Below, piece after piece: positions 8,339 to 17,596 of a stretch of 64,000 nucleotides of DNA (positions are counted from its first letter, which is position 1; each line of letters begins with the position of its first letter). The translations under genes and the position numbers were made by a program. The DNA is from Sphaerisporangium sp040685555. GTDB taxonomy: Bacteria > Actinomycetota > Actinomycetes > Streptosporangiales > Streptosporangiaceae. The DNA is taken from the NCBI RefSeq assembly GCF_040685555.1, contig NZ_JBFBIK010000003.1:1-64000 (forward strand). Direction: 5' to 3'. Below the pieces are notes generated by a model. The model made no database searches. It was not told the origin of the DNA and was given only the letters and a program-made list of their open reading frames with translations.

Positions 8339-9420
8339 CCGTCGTCGGCGTGGAGCGAGCGGTCGAGGGCGGCCCTCAGCCTTGGTTGCAGGGGCACCTC
8401 CACCAGCCGGTTCACGCCGTAGGCGACGGCGAGCGCCGTCGCCACGACCAGCGGCAGCGTGAGCCGGTTCCCCAGCGGCGTGTGGAGCCTGCCGATGAGC
8501 AGGAACCCGACGTGGTGGTGGAACAGGTAGAGCGGGTAGGTCAGCGCGCCGAGCCAGGTCAGCCAGCGCCAGTCGATCCCGTCGAGCCTGCCGAGGGCCA
8601 CCAGGATCATGACCAGGAAGATGAGGGAGATCACTCCGACCACGAGGGCGGATCCGAGCGCCGTGCCGAACCGCCCGACGGCCGGAGGGTTCTCCCCCAG
8701 CACCTGAACGAGGGCGAGCGCCCAGCCGGCGCCCACGAACAACCAGGGGTACAGCGACCCTCCGAAGCGGTGGATGAGGTAAAGGGCCATCCCGGCGATG
8801 AAGTACGGCGCGCTGAACGGGATGAGGAACGCCTGGAGTAGATCGGCGTTCACGCGCTCGGCGATGGCCAGGAGCAGCAGCCAGCCCCCGAGGAAGGCCA
8901 GGCAGCGGCGGTAGGTGATGCCTACCGTGGCGAACACCGCGATGAGGGCGTAGAAGACCAGCTCCTGCCAGAGCGTCCAGTACACGATCTCCAGGTCGCG
9001 GATCCTCAGGCCGTGCTGGAGCATGGTGAGGTTCGCGAGCAGCTCGCTGAAAGTGGGCCGGTGGTCGGTGATGAGGCCCCCGACCGCCAGCCCGCCAAGG
9101 GCGATCACGCTCGCCCAGTACGCCGGGTACAGCCGGGCGATCCGCGACGAGGCGAACGCGCCGGGGGTCCGGCCCCACGCGCTCATCAGGATGACGAACC
9201 CGCTGATCACGAAGAACATGCGGACGCCGTACACGCCGAACATGGTCACCGAGCTCAGGGCGGGGAACGCGTTCGGCGTGCCCCATGCCCGCGTGTCGCC
9301 GTAGTGGAAGAGCACCACCGCAAGCGCCGCGCAAAACCGCAGCAGATCGAGAACGCGCAGCCGTCGCGGGTCAGGAATTATGACCGGCGAATCGGAAATG
9401 CGGGGGGCCGAAACCAGCAT
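8317..9420 (-). CDS. Acyltransferase family 3 membrane protein
   Basis: A multi-spanning (about ten helices) acyltransferase-3/OafA-like protein of ~367 residues. It opens with the family's first helix motif (LDLLRFCAALAVVLFHYG), then VRMFFVISGFVI, and contains the conserved basic stretch SSRIARLYPAYW; the catalytic His is in LFHYG. Such proteins transfer acetyl or other acyl groups onto surface sugars. The ATG at 9420 is preferred on family alignment; a TTG at 9477 would add 19 residues. It ends inside the 3' end of the deacetylase gene on the other strand. Confidence 0.88.
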   Translation of the reverse strand: MLVSAPRISDSPVIIPDPRRLRVLDLLRFCAALAVVLFHYGDTRAWGTPNAFPALSSVTMFGVYGVRMFFVISGFVILMSAWGRTPGAFASSRIARLYPAYWASVIALGGLAVGGLITDHRPTFSELLANLTMLQHGLRIRDLEIVYWTLWQELVFYALIAVFATVGITYRRCLAFLGGWLLLLAIAERVNADLLQAFLIPFSAPYFIAGMALYLIHRFGGSLYPWLFVGAGWALALVQVLGENPPAVGRFGTALGSALVVGVISLIFLVMILVALGRLDGIDWRWLTWLGALTYPLYLFHHHVGFLLIGRLHTPLGNRLTLPLVVATALAVAYGVNRLVEVPLQPRLRAALDRSLHADDGYLERGG

Positions 9421-9480
9421 AAGCAGGAATATATCTACAAAGATCGCTAAGAACCTACAAATGCTCAGGGGGCCCAATAC

Positions 9481-9535
9481 GCCGAGATGAGCGACGGGCG
9501 GAAATCAGTGCTCAGCCGAGATGAGCGACGGGCGG
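9481..9535. repeat. Two 21-base direct repeats
   Basis: The sequence GCCGAGATGAGCGACGGGCGG occurs at 9481-9501 and again at 9515-9535, separated by 13 bases, in the gap between the glutamine synthetase-like gene and the acyltransferase gene. Its role is unknown; it could be a local duplication or a pair of binding sites. Confidence 0.7.
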
Positions 9536-9569
9536 GAGTCTGTGGCCCGGCCGGGATGCAACAGGCGGG

Positions 9570-10925
9570 TCAGTGCTTCCAGCGGGTACGGGCCGCGATC
9601 TCCTCGGGGTCCGCTCCTTCGAACAGCGCGATCTCGCCCCGGCGCACGAGGGCGATCGTGTCGATCATCGCCTCGCCCAGCGCGTCCTTCAGCACGGCGT
9701 CGGTCTCGAACGCCTGGAGCGCCGCACCGAGCGAGGACGGCAACGGCGTGACGGTGCCCAAGGAGCGCGGATCGACCTCGACGGGCTCGGGGAGCGTACC
9801 CCCCTCGGCGACCCCCGCCCGGCCGGCGGCGAGGAGGACGGCGACCGCGAGGTACGGGTTGGCCGCGGCGTCGAAGCACTTCACCTCCAGGTTGGCCGCC
9901 CGGGACCGGTCGCCGGCCGACCCGGTGACGAACCGGATGGCCGCCTCGCGGTTCTCCAGCCCCCAGCAGGCGAAAGCGCCGGCCCAGTGCGAGGGGACGA
10001 GCCGCAGGTAGCTCGCCACGGACGGCGCGCCGACCGCCAGCAGGGCCGGCAGCCGGGACAGGATGCCGGCGGCGAACGCCTCACCCGTGCCGGTGAGGCC
10101 GTACCGGCCGTCGCCGCCCGCCATGAGGTTCGCGCCGTCGCGCCAGAGGCTCAGGTGGACGTGCGCGCCGTTGCCGACTCCGCCCGCGAGCACCTTCGGG
10201 GAGAAGGTCGCGCGCAGGCCGTGGTTCAGGCTGACCGCGCGGATCGTCTCGCGAACCAGGACGGTCGTGTCGGCGGCCCCGATCGGGTCCTCGGCGGCGA
10301 CGGAGACCTCGTACTGCCCGGCCGCGTACTCCGGATGGATCTGCTCCACCGCGATGCCCGCAGCCGTCAGCGCCCCGACCACGTCGCGCAGGTAGCCGGA
10401 CCGTTCGGTGAGCCGGGTCATGCCGTACGCCGGGCCGGTGCAGGCGGGGACGAAGTCATCGCCGTCACCGACGGAGGCCGCCCACTCGACCTCGAACGAC
10501 GCCCGGACGGAGAAGCCGCCGGCGGCGAGCCGATCTACCTCGCGGCGGGCCAGGTAGCGGGCGTCCAGCTGATGCGGCATGCCATCTTGGTCGTACCGGT
10601 CCGCGGGCGCCCACGCCCAGCCGGGCAGGGCGGTCAGCACGGCGAGGCGGTCGAGGTCCGGATGCAGCCGCAGGTCGCCGACCGGCCCGCCGGCGAACCG
10701 GCCACTCATGATCGAGTCGTCGAGCAGGAACGCGTCGAACACCGGAGAGGCGCCGATGCCCCAGGCCGCCGCGTGTTCCAGGCGCGAAAGGGGCACCGCC
10801 TTGACCCTGCTGATGCCGCTGGTGTCCACCCAGGTGACGGCGACGGCGGTCACGCCTCTGGCGACGAGGCCTCCGGTCGCCTTCCGGGCCGAGGCCGCGC
10901 GTCGCGCGCGTTCCCGCTGGTCCAT
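9570..10925 (-). CDS. Glutamine synthetase-like ligase (GlnA-like/FluG type)
   Basis: A 451-residue member of the glutamine synthetase fold. N-terminal beta-grasp segment: VTWVDTSGISRVKAVP. Catalytic domain motifs: FEVEWA, GQYEVS and NGAHVHLSLW (metal and ATP sites). The C-terminal FDAAANPYLAVAVLLAAG is characteristic of GlnA-like gamma-glutamyl ligases rather than housekeeping GlnA, and no adenylylation-type C-terminus is seen. It is divergent from a FluG-type amidohydrolase gene 205 bases away, suggesting gamma-glutamylation of an amine in a catabolic or detoxifying route. The actual amine is not predictable. Confidence 0.88.
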   Translation of the reverse strand: MDQRERARRAASARKATGGLVARGVTAVAVTWVDTSGISRVKAVPLSRLEHAAAWGIGASPVFDAFLLDDSIMSGRFAGGPVGDLRLHPDLDRLAVLTALPGWAWAPADRYDQDGMPHQLDARYLARREVDRLAAGGFSVRASFEVEWAASVGDGDDFVPACTGPAYGMTRLTERSGYLRDVVGALTAAGIAVEQIHPEYAAGQYEVSVAAEDPIGAADTTVLVRETIRAVSLNHGLRATFSPKVLAGGVGNGAHVHLSLWRDGANLMAGGDGRYGLTGTGEAFAAGILSRLPALLAVGAPSVASYLRLVPSHWAGAFACWGLENREAAIRFVTGSAGDRSRAANLEVKCFDAAANPYLAVAVLLAAGRAGVAEGGTLPEPVEVDPRSLGTVTPLPSSLGAALQAFETDAVLKDALGEAMIDTIALVRRGEIALFEGADPEEIAARTRWKH

Positions 10926-11130
10926 TCCGCTCCCCTGCCTTCATCCGGTCCGGCGCCGCGGTGGAGCCGTACGGCCCGGTCACCGCGCTGTTGGGGACGG
11001 GTTATACGCTCTAGCGCAACGTCATTCTCCATCCCGGAGCGAGGTTCCCGGTGTTCACATAGGGCCGCCCGCTCGTCGCCGTGACCTCGGTCGTGGTGGG
11101 GCGCCCATACCCGAAAGGACCAGCGGCCGC

Positions 11131-12267
11131 GTGCCCTCGCTCCTGCCCTGCGTAGAGACGCTTCGCCTCGTCGACCACCACTGTCACGGGGTGGTCGACC
11201 GCGAGCTCGACCGCACCGCGTTCGAATCCATGCTGACCGAGGCGGACGCCCCGAGCCCTGGCACCACGCTCTTCGACTCCCAGATCGGCCTCGCCGTACG
11301 CCGCTGGTGCGCGCCGGTCCTCGACCTGCCCGCTCACGCGCCCGCCGAAGAGTATCTGGCACGCCGCGCCGACCTCGGATCCGGCGAGGTCAACCGGAGG
11401 TTCCTCCAGGCGTCCGGCGCCGCGGCGCTCTGCCTGGACACCGGGTTCGCCCCCGGCGCCATCCTGGCGCCACCCGAGATGGGCGCCCTCGCCGGCGCCG
11501 AGACGTACGAGATCGTACGGCTGGAGCAGGTCGCGGAGGAGGTGGCCGCGAAGGGGCCGGGCGCGGAGGGGTTCGCCGACGCGTTCCGCGCGCGGCTGGA
11601 CGAGCGCTCCATCGGCGCGGTGGCGCTCAAGTCGATCGCCGCCTACCGGGTCGGGCTGGCGCTGCCCGGCGAGCGGCCGAGCGATGCGGAGGTCGCCAAC
11701 GCGGCCGGCCGCTGGCTCACCTCGATCGAGGCGGGCGCCCCGCCCCGCCTGGCCGACGCGACCCTGCACGCCTTCTTCGTGTGGTGCGGGGTCGAGCGGG
11801 GGCTGCCGATCCAGTTCCACGTGGGATACGGCGACGCCGACGTCGACCTGTACCGGTGCGATCCGCTGCTGCTGACCGACCTGCTGCGCGCGGTCGCGCC
11901 GACCGGTACGCCGATCATGCTGCTGCACAACTATCCGTACCACCGGCAGGCCGGTTACCTCGCGCAGGTGTTCCCGAACGTCTTCGTGGACGTCGGGCTC
12001 GCCACCCACAACGTCGGGCAACGGGCGCGGGCGTTGATCGCCGAGACGCTGGAGCTCGCGCCGTTCGGCAAGTTCCTGTTCTCCTCGGACGCGTTCGGGC
12101 TGGCCGAGCTCTACCATCTCGGGTCACTGCTGTTCCGTCAGGGCCTCTCGGACTTCCTGCGGTCAGGGCTGGACGAGGGGGCGTGGACGCGGGACGACGC
12201 CGACCACATCGCACGCATGGTCGGCGTCGAGAACGCCCGTCGCGTCTACCGCCTGGACGAGCGCTGA
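11131..12267 (+). CDS. Amidohydrolase (FluG N-domain type)
   Basis: A 378-residue TIM-barrel amidohydrolase. Metal-site motifs: VDHHCHG near the start, the lysine in ALKSIAAYR, FHVGYGD, LLHNYPYHR and SSDAFGLAE. This is the partner domain that in fungal FluG is fused to a glutamine synthetase domain; here the two are divergent neighbours. It probably hydrolyses a gamma-glutamyl amide or related compound. The GTG at 11131 is preceded by GAAAGGA at a suitable distance; the frame is open much further upstream but only as antisense to the ligase gene. Confidence 0.88.
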   Translation: MPSLLPCVETLRLVDHHCHGVVDRELDRTAFESMLTEADAPSPGTTLFDSQIGLAVRRWCAPVLDLPAHAPAEEYLARRADLGSGEVNRRFLQASGAAALCLDTGFAPGAILAPPEMGALAGAETYEIVRLEQVAEEVAAKGPGAEGFADAFRARLDERSIGAVALKSIAAYRVGLALPGERPSDAEVANAAGRWLTSIEAGAPPRLADATLHAFFVWCGVERGLPIQFHVGYGDADVDLYRCDPLLLTDLLRAVAPTGTPIMLLHNYPYHRQAGYLAQVFPNVFVDVGLATHNVGQRARALIAETLELAPFGKFLFSSDAFGLAELYHLGSLLFRQGLSDFLRSGLDEGAWTRDDADHIARMVGVENARRVYRLDER

Positions 12268-12268
12268 C

Positions 12269-12346
12269 CGGCGCCTCGACGACGACGGCGAGGCCGTACC
12301 CCTCGACCGCGTCGCGTTCGTCAAGACGGCCGCGTACCCGTCCTGA
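12269..12346 (+). pseudogene. Possible remnant of a coding 3' end
   Basis: Directly after the amidohydrolase stop, another frame reads about 25 sense codons (DDDGEAVPLDRVAFVKTAAYPS-like, including all common high-GC codons) to a TGA at 12344. It has no start of its own. It looks like the tail of a lost gene; family unknown. The call is weak. Confidence 0.2.
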
Positions 12347-12367
12347 CGCATCGTCTCCGGCCCCGCG

Positions 12368-14596
12368 CTAGGCGTGCGCCGAGGAGGGGACGCGGACCTG
12401 CGCGACGTCCAGCTCGCCGCCTTCCGCCCCGATGGGGATGAGCGTGACCGGGACGCCGTTGAACACCGCGTTTCCGGAGGGCACGTCGACCACCGACTCG
12501 TCGGTCAGCGCGTTGGCGTTGACGCCCGCGTGTACCGACGCGTTCCGCTGGCGGGTCCCGGCGTGTCCCCATCCGTGCGGCAGGCTCACCACGCCCGGCA
12601 TGATCGCGTCGTTGGGTTCGAGCGGCACGACGAGCTCCCCGTTGGCCGAGCGTACGATCACCTGCTCACCGAGCCCGAGCCGCGCCACGTCGTCCGGGTG
12701 GATGTGCAGGGTGCACTGGTTGCTCCCGCCCGTCAGCGTCGGCACGTTGTGCAGCCAGCTGTTGAGTGAGCGCAGCTGGCGACGTCCGATCAGCAGGATC
12801 TCCGGCGCCGGTACGGCCAGGCGCTCGCGCAGCCGTGCCGCCTCCTCGGCCAGCCTCGGCGGGGCCAGTTCCACGCGGCCCGAGGCCGTGGTCAGCAGCT
12901 CCGGCAGCCGGGGCACGAGCGCGCCGAGGTCGATGCCGTGCGGGTTCGCCAGCAGGTCGGCCAGCGACAGGCCGTAGCCGCCGAGCCTGAGCATGGTGTC
13001 CAGCATCAGCTCGGGTCCGCTGTCGCCCTGCAGCGAGGCGCGCAGCTCGTCCACGTCCATGCCTTCGACCGGCGAGCCGGGGACCTGCGTGAACCCGGTG
13101 AGCAGCTGGCCGACGATGAGCTCGTCCAGCGCGGCCGGATCGGCGTCCGGCCCCTGCCCTGAGACGATCATCGTGAGACGCGCCAGGATCTGGGCCTCCG
13201 ACAGCTGCCAGGGCTCCAGGGGCAGGATCGGCGGGGAGAACCTGGTGTAGTTGCGCACCGTCACCGTGAGCAGCAGGAAGTCGTAGTGCGGCATCTGCAG
13301 CATGCGCGGCGGCGGCAGGATGACGTTCGCGTGCCGGGTGGTCTCGTTGAGGTAGGGGTCCACGCAGACCATGAACTCCAGGTCTTCCAGTGCCCGCTCC
13401 AGCCGGGGCCCGCCCGGCGCCGAAAGCGCCAGGTTGCCGCCCACCGACACCAGTGCCCTGACCTGCCCCTCCCCCGGCGTCTCGATCTCGTCGGCGAGGG
13501 TGGCCACCGGCAGCTCCATGAGCGACTCCGGCAACCCCCGCACGCGGCTGTGGAAGTGCCCGGTGCTGTACGGCTCGGACGGCTTGAAGAGGTCGACGGT
13601 CGCGGTCTTGGTGAACATGGCGCCGCCGGGCCGGTCGAGGTTCCCGGTGAGGATGTTGATCACCTCGATGAGCCACTGCGCCGCGGTGCCGAACTCGACG
13701 GTGGAGGCGCCGATGCGGGAGTACACGGCGGCCGTCGGAGCCGCGGCCAGCTCCCGCGCCAGCCGCACGATCTTCTCGGCGGGTACGCCGCACACCGGCG
13801 ACACGATCTGCGGAGTGAAGTCCTCCGCCAGCCGCCGGAGGTCCTCCAGCCCCTCCACCTCCACGCCGATGGCGGTGAGGTTCTCCGCGAGGAGGGTCTG
13901 GACGATGCCGAACAGCAGGAACGCGTCGGTGCCTGGCCGTACGAACAGGTGCTCGTCGGCGAGGTCGGCGGTACGGGTGCGACGCGGGTCGACGACCACG
14001 AGCTTTCCGCCGCGCCCGCGCAGCGCCTTGAGCCGGCCGGGGAAGTCGGGGGCGGCGCAGAGCGACCCGTTCGACTCCGCGGGGTTGGCGCCGAGCACCA
14101 GCAGGTAGTCGGTACGGTCCAGGTCGGGCACCGGGATGGCCATCGGGTTGCCGTACAGGTAGCCGCAGGCCACGTGCTTCGGCATCTGGTCGATGGTGCT
14201 GGCGGAGTAGATGTTGCGGGAGCCGAGCGACTGGCTGAGCGGCATCCGGTACATGAAGCCGGCCATGGTGTGGAAGGTCGGGTTGCCGAAGTAGGCCGCC
14301 ACGGCATCGCGTCCATGGGCGTCCACGACGCTTTTGAGCCCCCGATGGACCTCCTGGAAGGCCTCGTCCCAGCTGACCTCGTGCCACTCGCCGTCCTTGC
14401 GCACCAGCGGCGTGCGCAGCCGGTCGGGGTCCTCGTCCAGGCGTCCGAGGCTCGCCCCCTTGGGGCAGATGAAGCCCTTGGAGAAGGGGTCGTCCGGGTC
14501 GCCCTTGACCGACGTGACATGCCCGGTGTCGTCGAGCGTGAGCCGCAAGCCGCAGACGGCGTCGCAGAGGGGACAGGTCCGGTGCACGGTTCTCAT
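12368..14596 (-). CDS. Molybdopterin-dependent oxidoreductase (formate dehydrogenase-like, DMSO reductase family)
   Basis: A 742-residue protein with an N-terminal 4Fe-4S binding motif CPLCDAVCG (three Cys) and a fourth Cys in GFICPKGAS, followed by molybdopterin domains (SASTIDQMPK; VLGANPAESNGS; VDPRRTRTADLAD) and a C-terminal dinucleotide-binding domain (NQCTLHIHPDDVARLGL; GVVSLPHGWGHAG). No Sec or obvious Cys metal ligand is seen in the usual place, so formate specificity is uncertain. It stands alone with no electron-transfer subunit beside it. The ATG at 14596 has AGGAG five bases upstream and is preferred over the GTG two codons earlier. Confidence 0.88.
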   Translation of the reverse strand: MRTVHRTCPLCDAVCGLRLTLDDTGHVTSVKGDPDDPFSKGFICPKGASLGRLDEDPDRLRTPLVRKDGEWHEVSWDEAFQEVHRGLKSVVDAHGRDAVAAYFGNPTFHTMAGFMYRMPLSQSLGSRNIYSASTIDQMPKHVACGYLYGNPMAIPVPDLDRTDYLLVLGANPAESNGSLCAAPDFPGRLKALRGRGGKLVVVDPRRTRTADLADEHLFVRPGTDAFLLFGIVQTLLAENLTAIGVEVEGLEDLRRLAEDFTPQIVSPVCGVPAEKIVRLARELAAAPTAAVYSRIGASTVEFGTAAQWLIEVINILTGNLDRPGGAMFTKTATVDLFKPSEPYSTGHFHSRVRGLPESLMELPVATLADEIETPGEGQVRALVSVGGNLALSAPGGPRLERALEDLEFMVCVDPYLNETTRHANVILPPPRMLQMPHYDFLLLTVTVRNYTRFSPPILPLEPWQLSEAQILARLTMIVSGQGPDADPAALDELIVGQLLTGFTQVPGSPVEGMDVDELRASLQGDSGPELMLDTMLRLGGYGLSLADLLANPHGIDLGALVPRLPELLTTASGRVELAPPRLAEEAARLRERLAVPAPEILLIGRRQLRSLNSWLHNVPTLTGGSNQCTLHIHPDDVARLGLGEQVIVRSANGELVVPLEPNDAIMPGVVSLPHGWGHAGTRQRNASVHAGVNANALTDESVVDVPSGNAVFNGVPVTLIPIGAEGGELDVAQVRVPSSAHA

Positions 14597-14979
14597 CGGC
14601 ACTCCTGAGATCGTCGAATGGACTCATCATGAGCAGGTGCCGGAGACAAGGGGAACCCCAGGAATCAGGCTCCTAGGGGTGTGATACGGGTCTTGACGCG
14701 GCATGCGCCGAAATGCCTTATCAAGATCGATAAAAGGCTTCGTCCCTCATCAGGGAACGTTTTAATGACCAAAAATGGCTTTCGTCCCGTACCGTGGGAG
14801 CCCGGGGGTTTCTATCGCGATATTGCGGGCAGTGCGGTCTGGTTCGAGCCGGCCGATCTACCGCCCGAAAAGGAAGACAGGTGCCCGCCGAACGACGCTC
14901 GCCTCCCCTGGCACGCCGAGGTGAGAGCAGCCGTCCGGGCCGATGACGACGGGTTTGAGAGCACGGGAAGAAGGTCGTG
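14597..14979. other. Divergent intergenic region, lower GC, one doubtful frame
   Basis: Bases 14690-14780 are clearly less GC-rich than the surroundings and contain an imperfect inverted repeat (CCTTATC...GATAAAAGG) suited to regulation of the divergent genes. A 99-codon frame from 14681 ends by overlapping the next start (TGATG), but its composition is irregular and no family is recognised; I do not call it a gene. Confidence 0.4.
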
Positions 14980-15273
14980 ATGACGAACGAGGTCACCGAG
15001 GGAAAGGCCGCGGCACGGGAGCTGGCGGCACGGCTGCCCGGATGGGCGGTCTGGTACGGCCAGCACACCCGGCGATTCTGGGCCATGCCACGGACGGCCG
15101 CTCCGGCGGGCGCGCGGCTCGCGGAGGCCGAGACCGCCGAGGAGCTGGAGGAGGCCGTACGTCACATGTCGGGCGCGGCCCCGAGGCAGCAAGCCCCCGC
15201 GCAGGAGGCCTCACACCCCGCCCAGGCTCCGATGGACGACCCGCAGCACCACCGCGAGCCGGCAAGGCTCTGA
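14980..15273 (+). CDS. Small hypothetical protein with WAVWYG motif
   Basis: A 97-residue protein: an N-terminal part with RLPGWAVWYGQHTRRFWAM, then an acidic helix (ETAEELEEAVRHM) and a polar Gln/Pro/His-rich tail. The WxVWYG...RRF motif and acidic helix recur at residues 45-90 of the larger protein encoded at 30457 in this window. These are common short proteins in Streptosporangiales; function is unknown. A GAAGAAGG site precedes the tandem GTG-ATG start. Confidence 0.65.
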   Translation: MTNEVTEGKAAARELAARLPGWAVWYGQHTRRFWAMPRTAAPAGARLAEAETAEELEEAVRHMSGAAPRQQAPAQEASHPAQAPMDDPQHHREPARL

Positions 15274-15389
15274 TCGCACGACACGCGCCTCGACGCCGCA
15301 GGTGGGGCGCCGGACGAGGCGCGTTCCGGTTTTCCACAGGGTGTGCCGGGGTGAGAGCCTGGGCCGGAGCCGTTCCGTATGCTCGGCCC

Positions 15390-16100
15390 GTGAGCCTGCC
15401 GCGCACCCTCGTCCTGTGGGACATCGACCACACCCTCATCAACGCCGCCGGCGCCGGTCGCCAGGCGTACGCCGACGCCTTCGAGGTGATCGCCAAGCGT
15501 CCTCTTGAGCACGTCGCCGAGATGGCCGGCCGCACCGACTGGGCGATCACCGTCGAGACGTTGCGCATGCACGGCATCGAGGCGTCCGGCGACCTGCTCG
15601 ACTCCTTCGGCGCGGCGCTGGCCGAGGCGTTCACCGCCTACGAGGCGGCCGTCAGGGAGCACGGCCGGGTCCTGCCAGGCGCGCGGGAGGCGCTCGAAGC
15701 GCTGTCCCGCCGTGACGACGTGGTCCAGTCCGTCCTCACGGGAAACATCGAGCCGATCGCGATCGGCAAGCTCGCCGCCCTCGATCTCGACCGGTTCATG
15801 GACTTCGAGGTCGGCGCCTACGGCATGGACCACGAGGAGCGTCCCGAGCTCGTACGGCTGGCGCAGGGCCGGGCGACCGGCAAATATGGTCAGGCCTTCG
15901 GCTCGGCGAGCACCGTCCTGATCGGCGACACCCGCCACGACGTGCGGGCCGGCCACCTGGGCGGCGCCCGTGTCGTGGCCGTGGCCACGGGGGCGAGCGA
16001 CCGGCAGACGCTGCGCGACGCCGGCGCGGAGCTCATACTCGACGATCTCTCCGACACCGAGGCCGTGGTCCGCGCGATCCTCGCGGTGAGTGATTCCTAG
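15390..16100 (+). CDS. HAD-superfamily phosphatase (phosphoglycolate phosphatase-like)
   Basis: A 236-residue hydrolase with HAD motif I WDIDHTL (DxD with the nucleophile Asp), motif II VLTGN, and motif IV VLIGDTRHD. The cap region lies between motifs I and II, as in the Gph/beta-phosphoglucomutase group. It would dephosphorylate a small phosphometabolite; the specific substrate cannot be given. GTG 15390 places the DxD motif at residue ~10 as usual; the frame upstream is open but has no family support. Confidence 0.88.
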   Translation: MSLPRTLVLWDIDHTLINAAGAGRQAYADAFEVIAKRPLEHVAEMAGRTDWAITVETLRMHGIEASGDLLDSFGAALAEAFTAYEAAVREHGRVLPGAREALEALSRRDDVVQSVLTGNIEPIAIGKLAALDLDRFMDFEVGAYGMDHEERPELVRLAQGRATGKYGQAFGSASTVLIGDTRHDVRAGHLGGARVVAVATGASDRQTLRDAGAELILDDLSDTEAVVRAILAVSDS

Positions 16101-16242
16101 ATCCTTCGCGGCTTCGGCGAATTCGATCATTCTCGACATCATGATCGTTGTTGAAAACGACCTTGAATTAACCGCTTGATCAGTATCTGCGATGCCCCCC
16201 GGGGGGGTGGATTCGTGCGGCTCCAACTAAAAGGAACTCGCC

Positions 16243-16866
16243 ATGCGCATTGTCATACCGATCTTCGAGGGATTCACCGCGCTCGACGCCGTCGGGCCGT
16301 ACGAGGTGCTCAGGATGGTCCCCGGCGCCGAGGTGGTGTTCGCCGCGTCCGGGACCGGGCCGGTGCGGGACGGGGTGGGCGCGCTGGCCATCACGGCCGA
16401 CGCCGCGCTGGGCGACATCGAGACATGCGACGTGCTGCTCGTCCCCGGAGGGCCGGGAACCAGGAAGCTGCTGCACGACGAGGCCCTCACCGGGTGGATC
16501 AGGCGGATCGACGCGGCGGCGACGTGGACGACCTCGGTGTGCACGGGATCTCTGCTGCTCGGCGCCGCAGGCCTGCTCCGGGGCCTTCGCGCCACGACCC
16601 ACTGGAGCGCCGTCGACCTGCTGGAATCCTTCGGCGCCACCTACACCGCGGAGCGCGTCGTGTTCCAGGGGAAGATCGTGACGGCCGCGGGGGTCTCCTC
16701 AGGGATCGACATGGCCCTCGCGCTCGCCGCGCGGCTCACCGACCAGACCACGGCCGAGGCCATCCAGCTCGCGATCGAGTACGACCCGCAGCCGCCCTTC
16801 GACGCCGGTTCCCTCGCCAAGGCCCCCCAGGCCGCCAGGGACCTGCTCACCTCGGGACGCCTCTGA
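16243..16866 (+). CDS. DJ-1/PfpI family protein (isonitrile hydratase-like)
   Basis: A 207-residue protein of the DJ-1/PfpI fold: MRIVIPIFEGFTALDAVGPYEVL at the N-terminus, LLVPGGPG, and the nucleophile-elbow Cys in TSVCTGSLLLG. The later THWSAVDLLESFG matches the group including isonitrile hydratase and the ligand domain of FtrA-type regulators. Without the AraC domain it is probably an enzyme (hydratase, glyoxalase or deglycase). A ribosome site AAGGAA precedes the ATG. It is convergent with the HNH nuclease, four bases apart. Confidence 0.88.
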   Translation: MRIVIPIFEGFTALDAVGPYEVLRMVPGAEVVFAASGTGPVRDGVGALAITADAALGDIETCDVLLVPGGPGTRKLLHDEALTGWIRRIDAAATWTTSVCTGSLLLGAAGLLRGLRATTHWSAVDLLESFGATYTAERVVFQGKIVTAAGVSSGIDMALALAARLTDQTTAEAIQLAIEYDPQPPFDAGSLAKAPQAARDLLTSGRL

Positions 16867-16870
16867 AGGT

Positions 16871-17596
16871 CTAGCGGCACTGGGCGAGCATCGAGGCCTT
16901 GTCGGCCCTCGTGACCGGGAGGTCGTACTTGACCACGACCTGCGCGAAGCGGGCGACGTAGGCGCAGCGGATCTTCCGTACCGGAGGAAGCCAGGACGCG
17001 GGACCCGCTCCGCCCTTGGCCTCATTGACGGGCCCGTAGACGGGGATGAGGTTGAGGGGGTCGTTGGCGATGCGCACGCGCTTGGCCTTCTTCCACTTCG
17101 AGGCGCCCATCTGCCACTCGTACGACAGCGGCACCACGTGGTCGACCTGCACGCGGTCCGCGTCGCCCTTGCGCCACTGGATGGTCTTGCCCGTGTACGG
17201 ATCCTCCAGCGTCATCGCGACGACGACGCACTTCGATCCGCTGCGGTATCTCAGGTGCTCGCCGTCCCGCGCCAGCAGGTCGTCGCGCGTACGGCACCCG
17301 TTGCGGGCATACGGTATGCCCTTGGCGGTGTCCGCCCAGTTCTCGCCGAACCGGGTGCGCGTGTAGCCCTGTTTGGAGCCCCGCGCCCCGACCCGCACCT
17401 TCTTGATCAGTCTGATGGCCGTCGCCCTGTCCGGATGGGAGGAGACGGGCACCAGTCCGGGCTTCGTCCCGTCCGGGTTCTGCAACGGGCTCGCCCGGTG
17501 GACGGCCTGCGTAGGGCTGTGGGTGTTTCCACGGGCGGCGAGGGAGACGAGCATTATGGCCCCCGCCACCACAGCAACGGTCCCGCGCGTGCTCAG
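16871..17596 (-). CDS. Secreted HNH nuclease-like protein (DUF1524/GmrSD C-terminal type)
   Basis: An exported protein of ~241 residues with a hydrophobic N-terminus and, toward the C-terminus, an HNH/DUF1524 region: DHVVPLSYEWQMGASKW, then NDPLNLIPVYGPVN (the asparagine of the HNH fold) and KGGAGPASWLPP. Similar secreted HNH proteins are common in Streptomyces relatives and may degrade extracellular DNA. Cys pairs suggest an extracytoplasmic disulphide-bonded protein. I place the start at a CTG (17596), five bases after GGGAGG; the first GTG (17572) has no ribosome site and would shorten the signal peptide. Confidence 0.75.
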   Translation of the reverse strand: MSTRGTVAVVAGAIMLVSLAARGNTHSPTQAVHRASPLQNPDGTKPGLVPVSSHPDRATAIRLIKKVRVGARGSKQGYTRTRFGENWADTAKGIPYARNGCRTRDDLLARDGEHLRYRSGSKCVVVAMTLEDPYTGKTIQWRKGDADRVQVDHVVPLSYEWQMGASKWKKAKRVRIANDPLNLIPVYGPVNEAKGGAGPASWLPPVRKIRCAYVARFAQVVVKYDLPVTRADKASMLAQCR

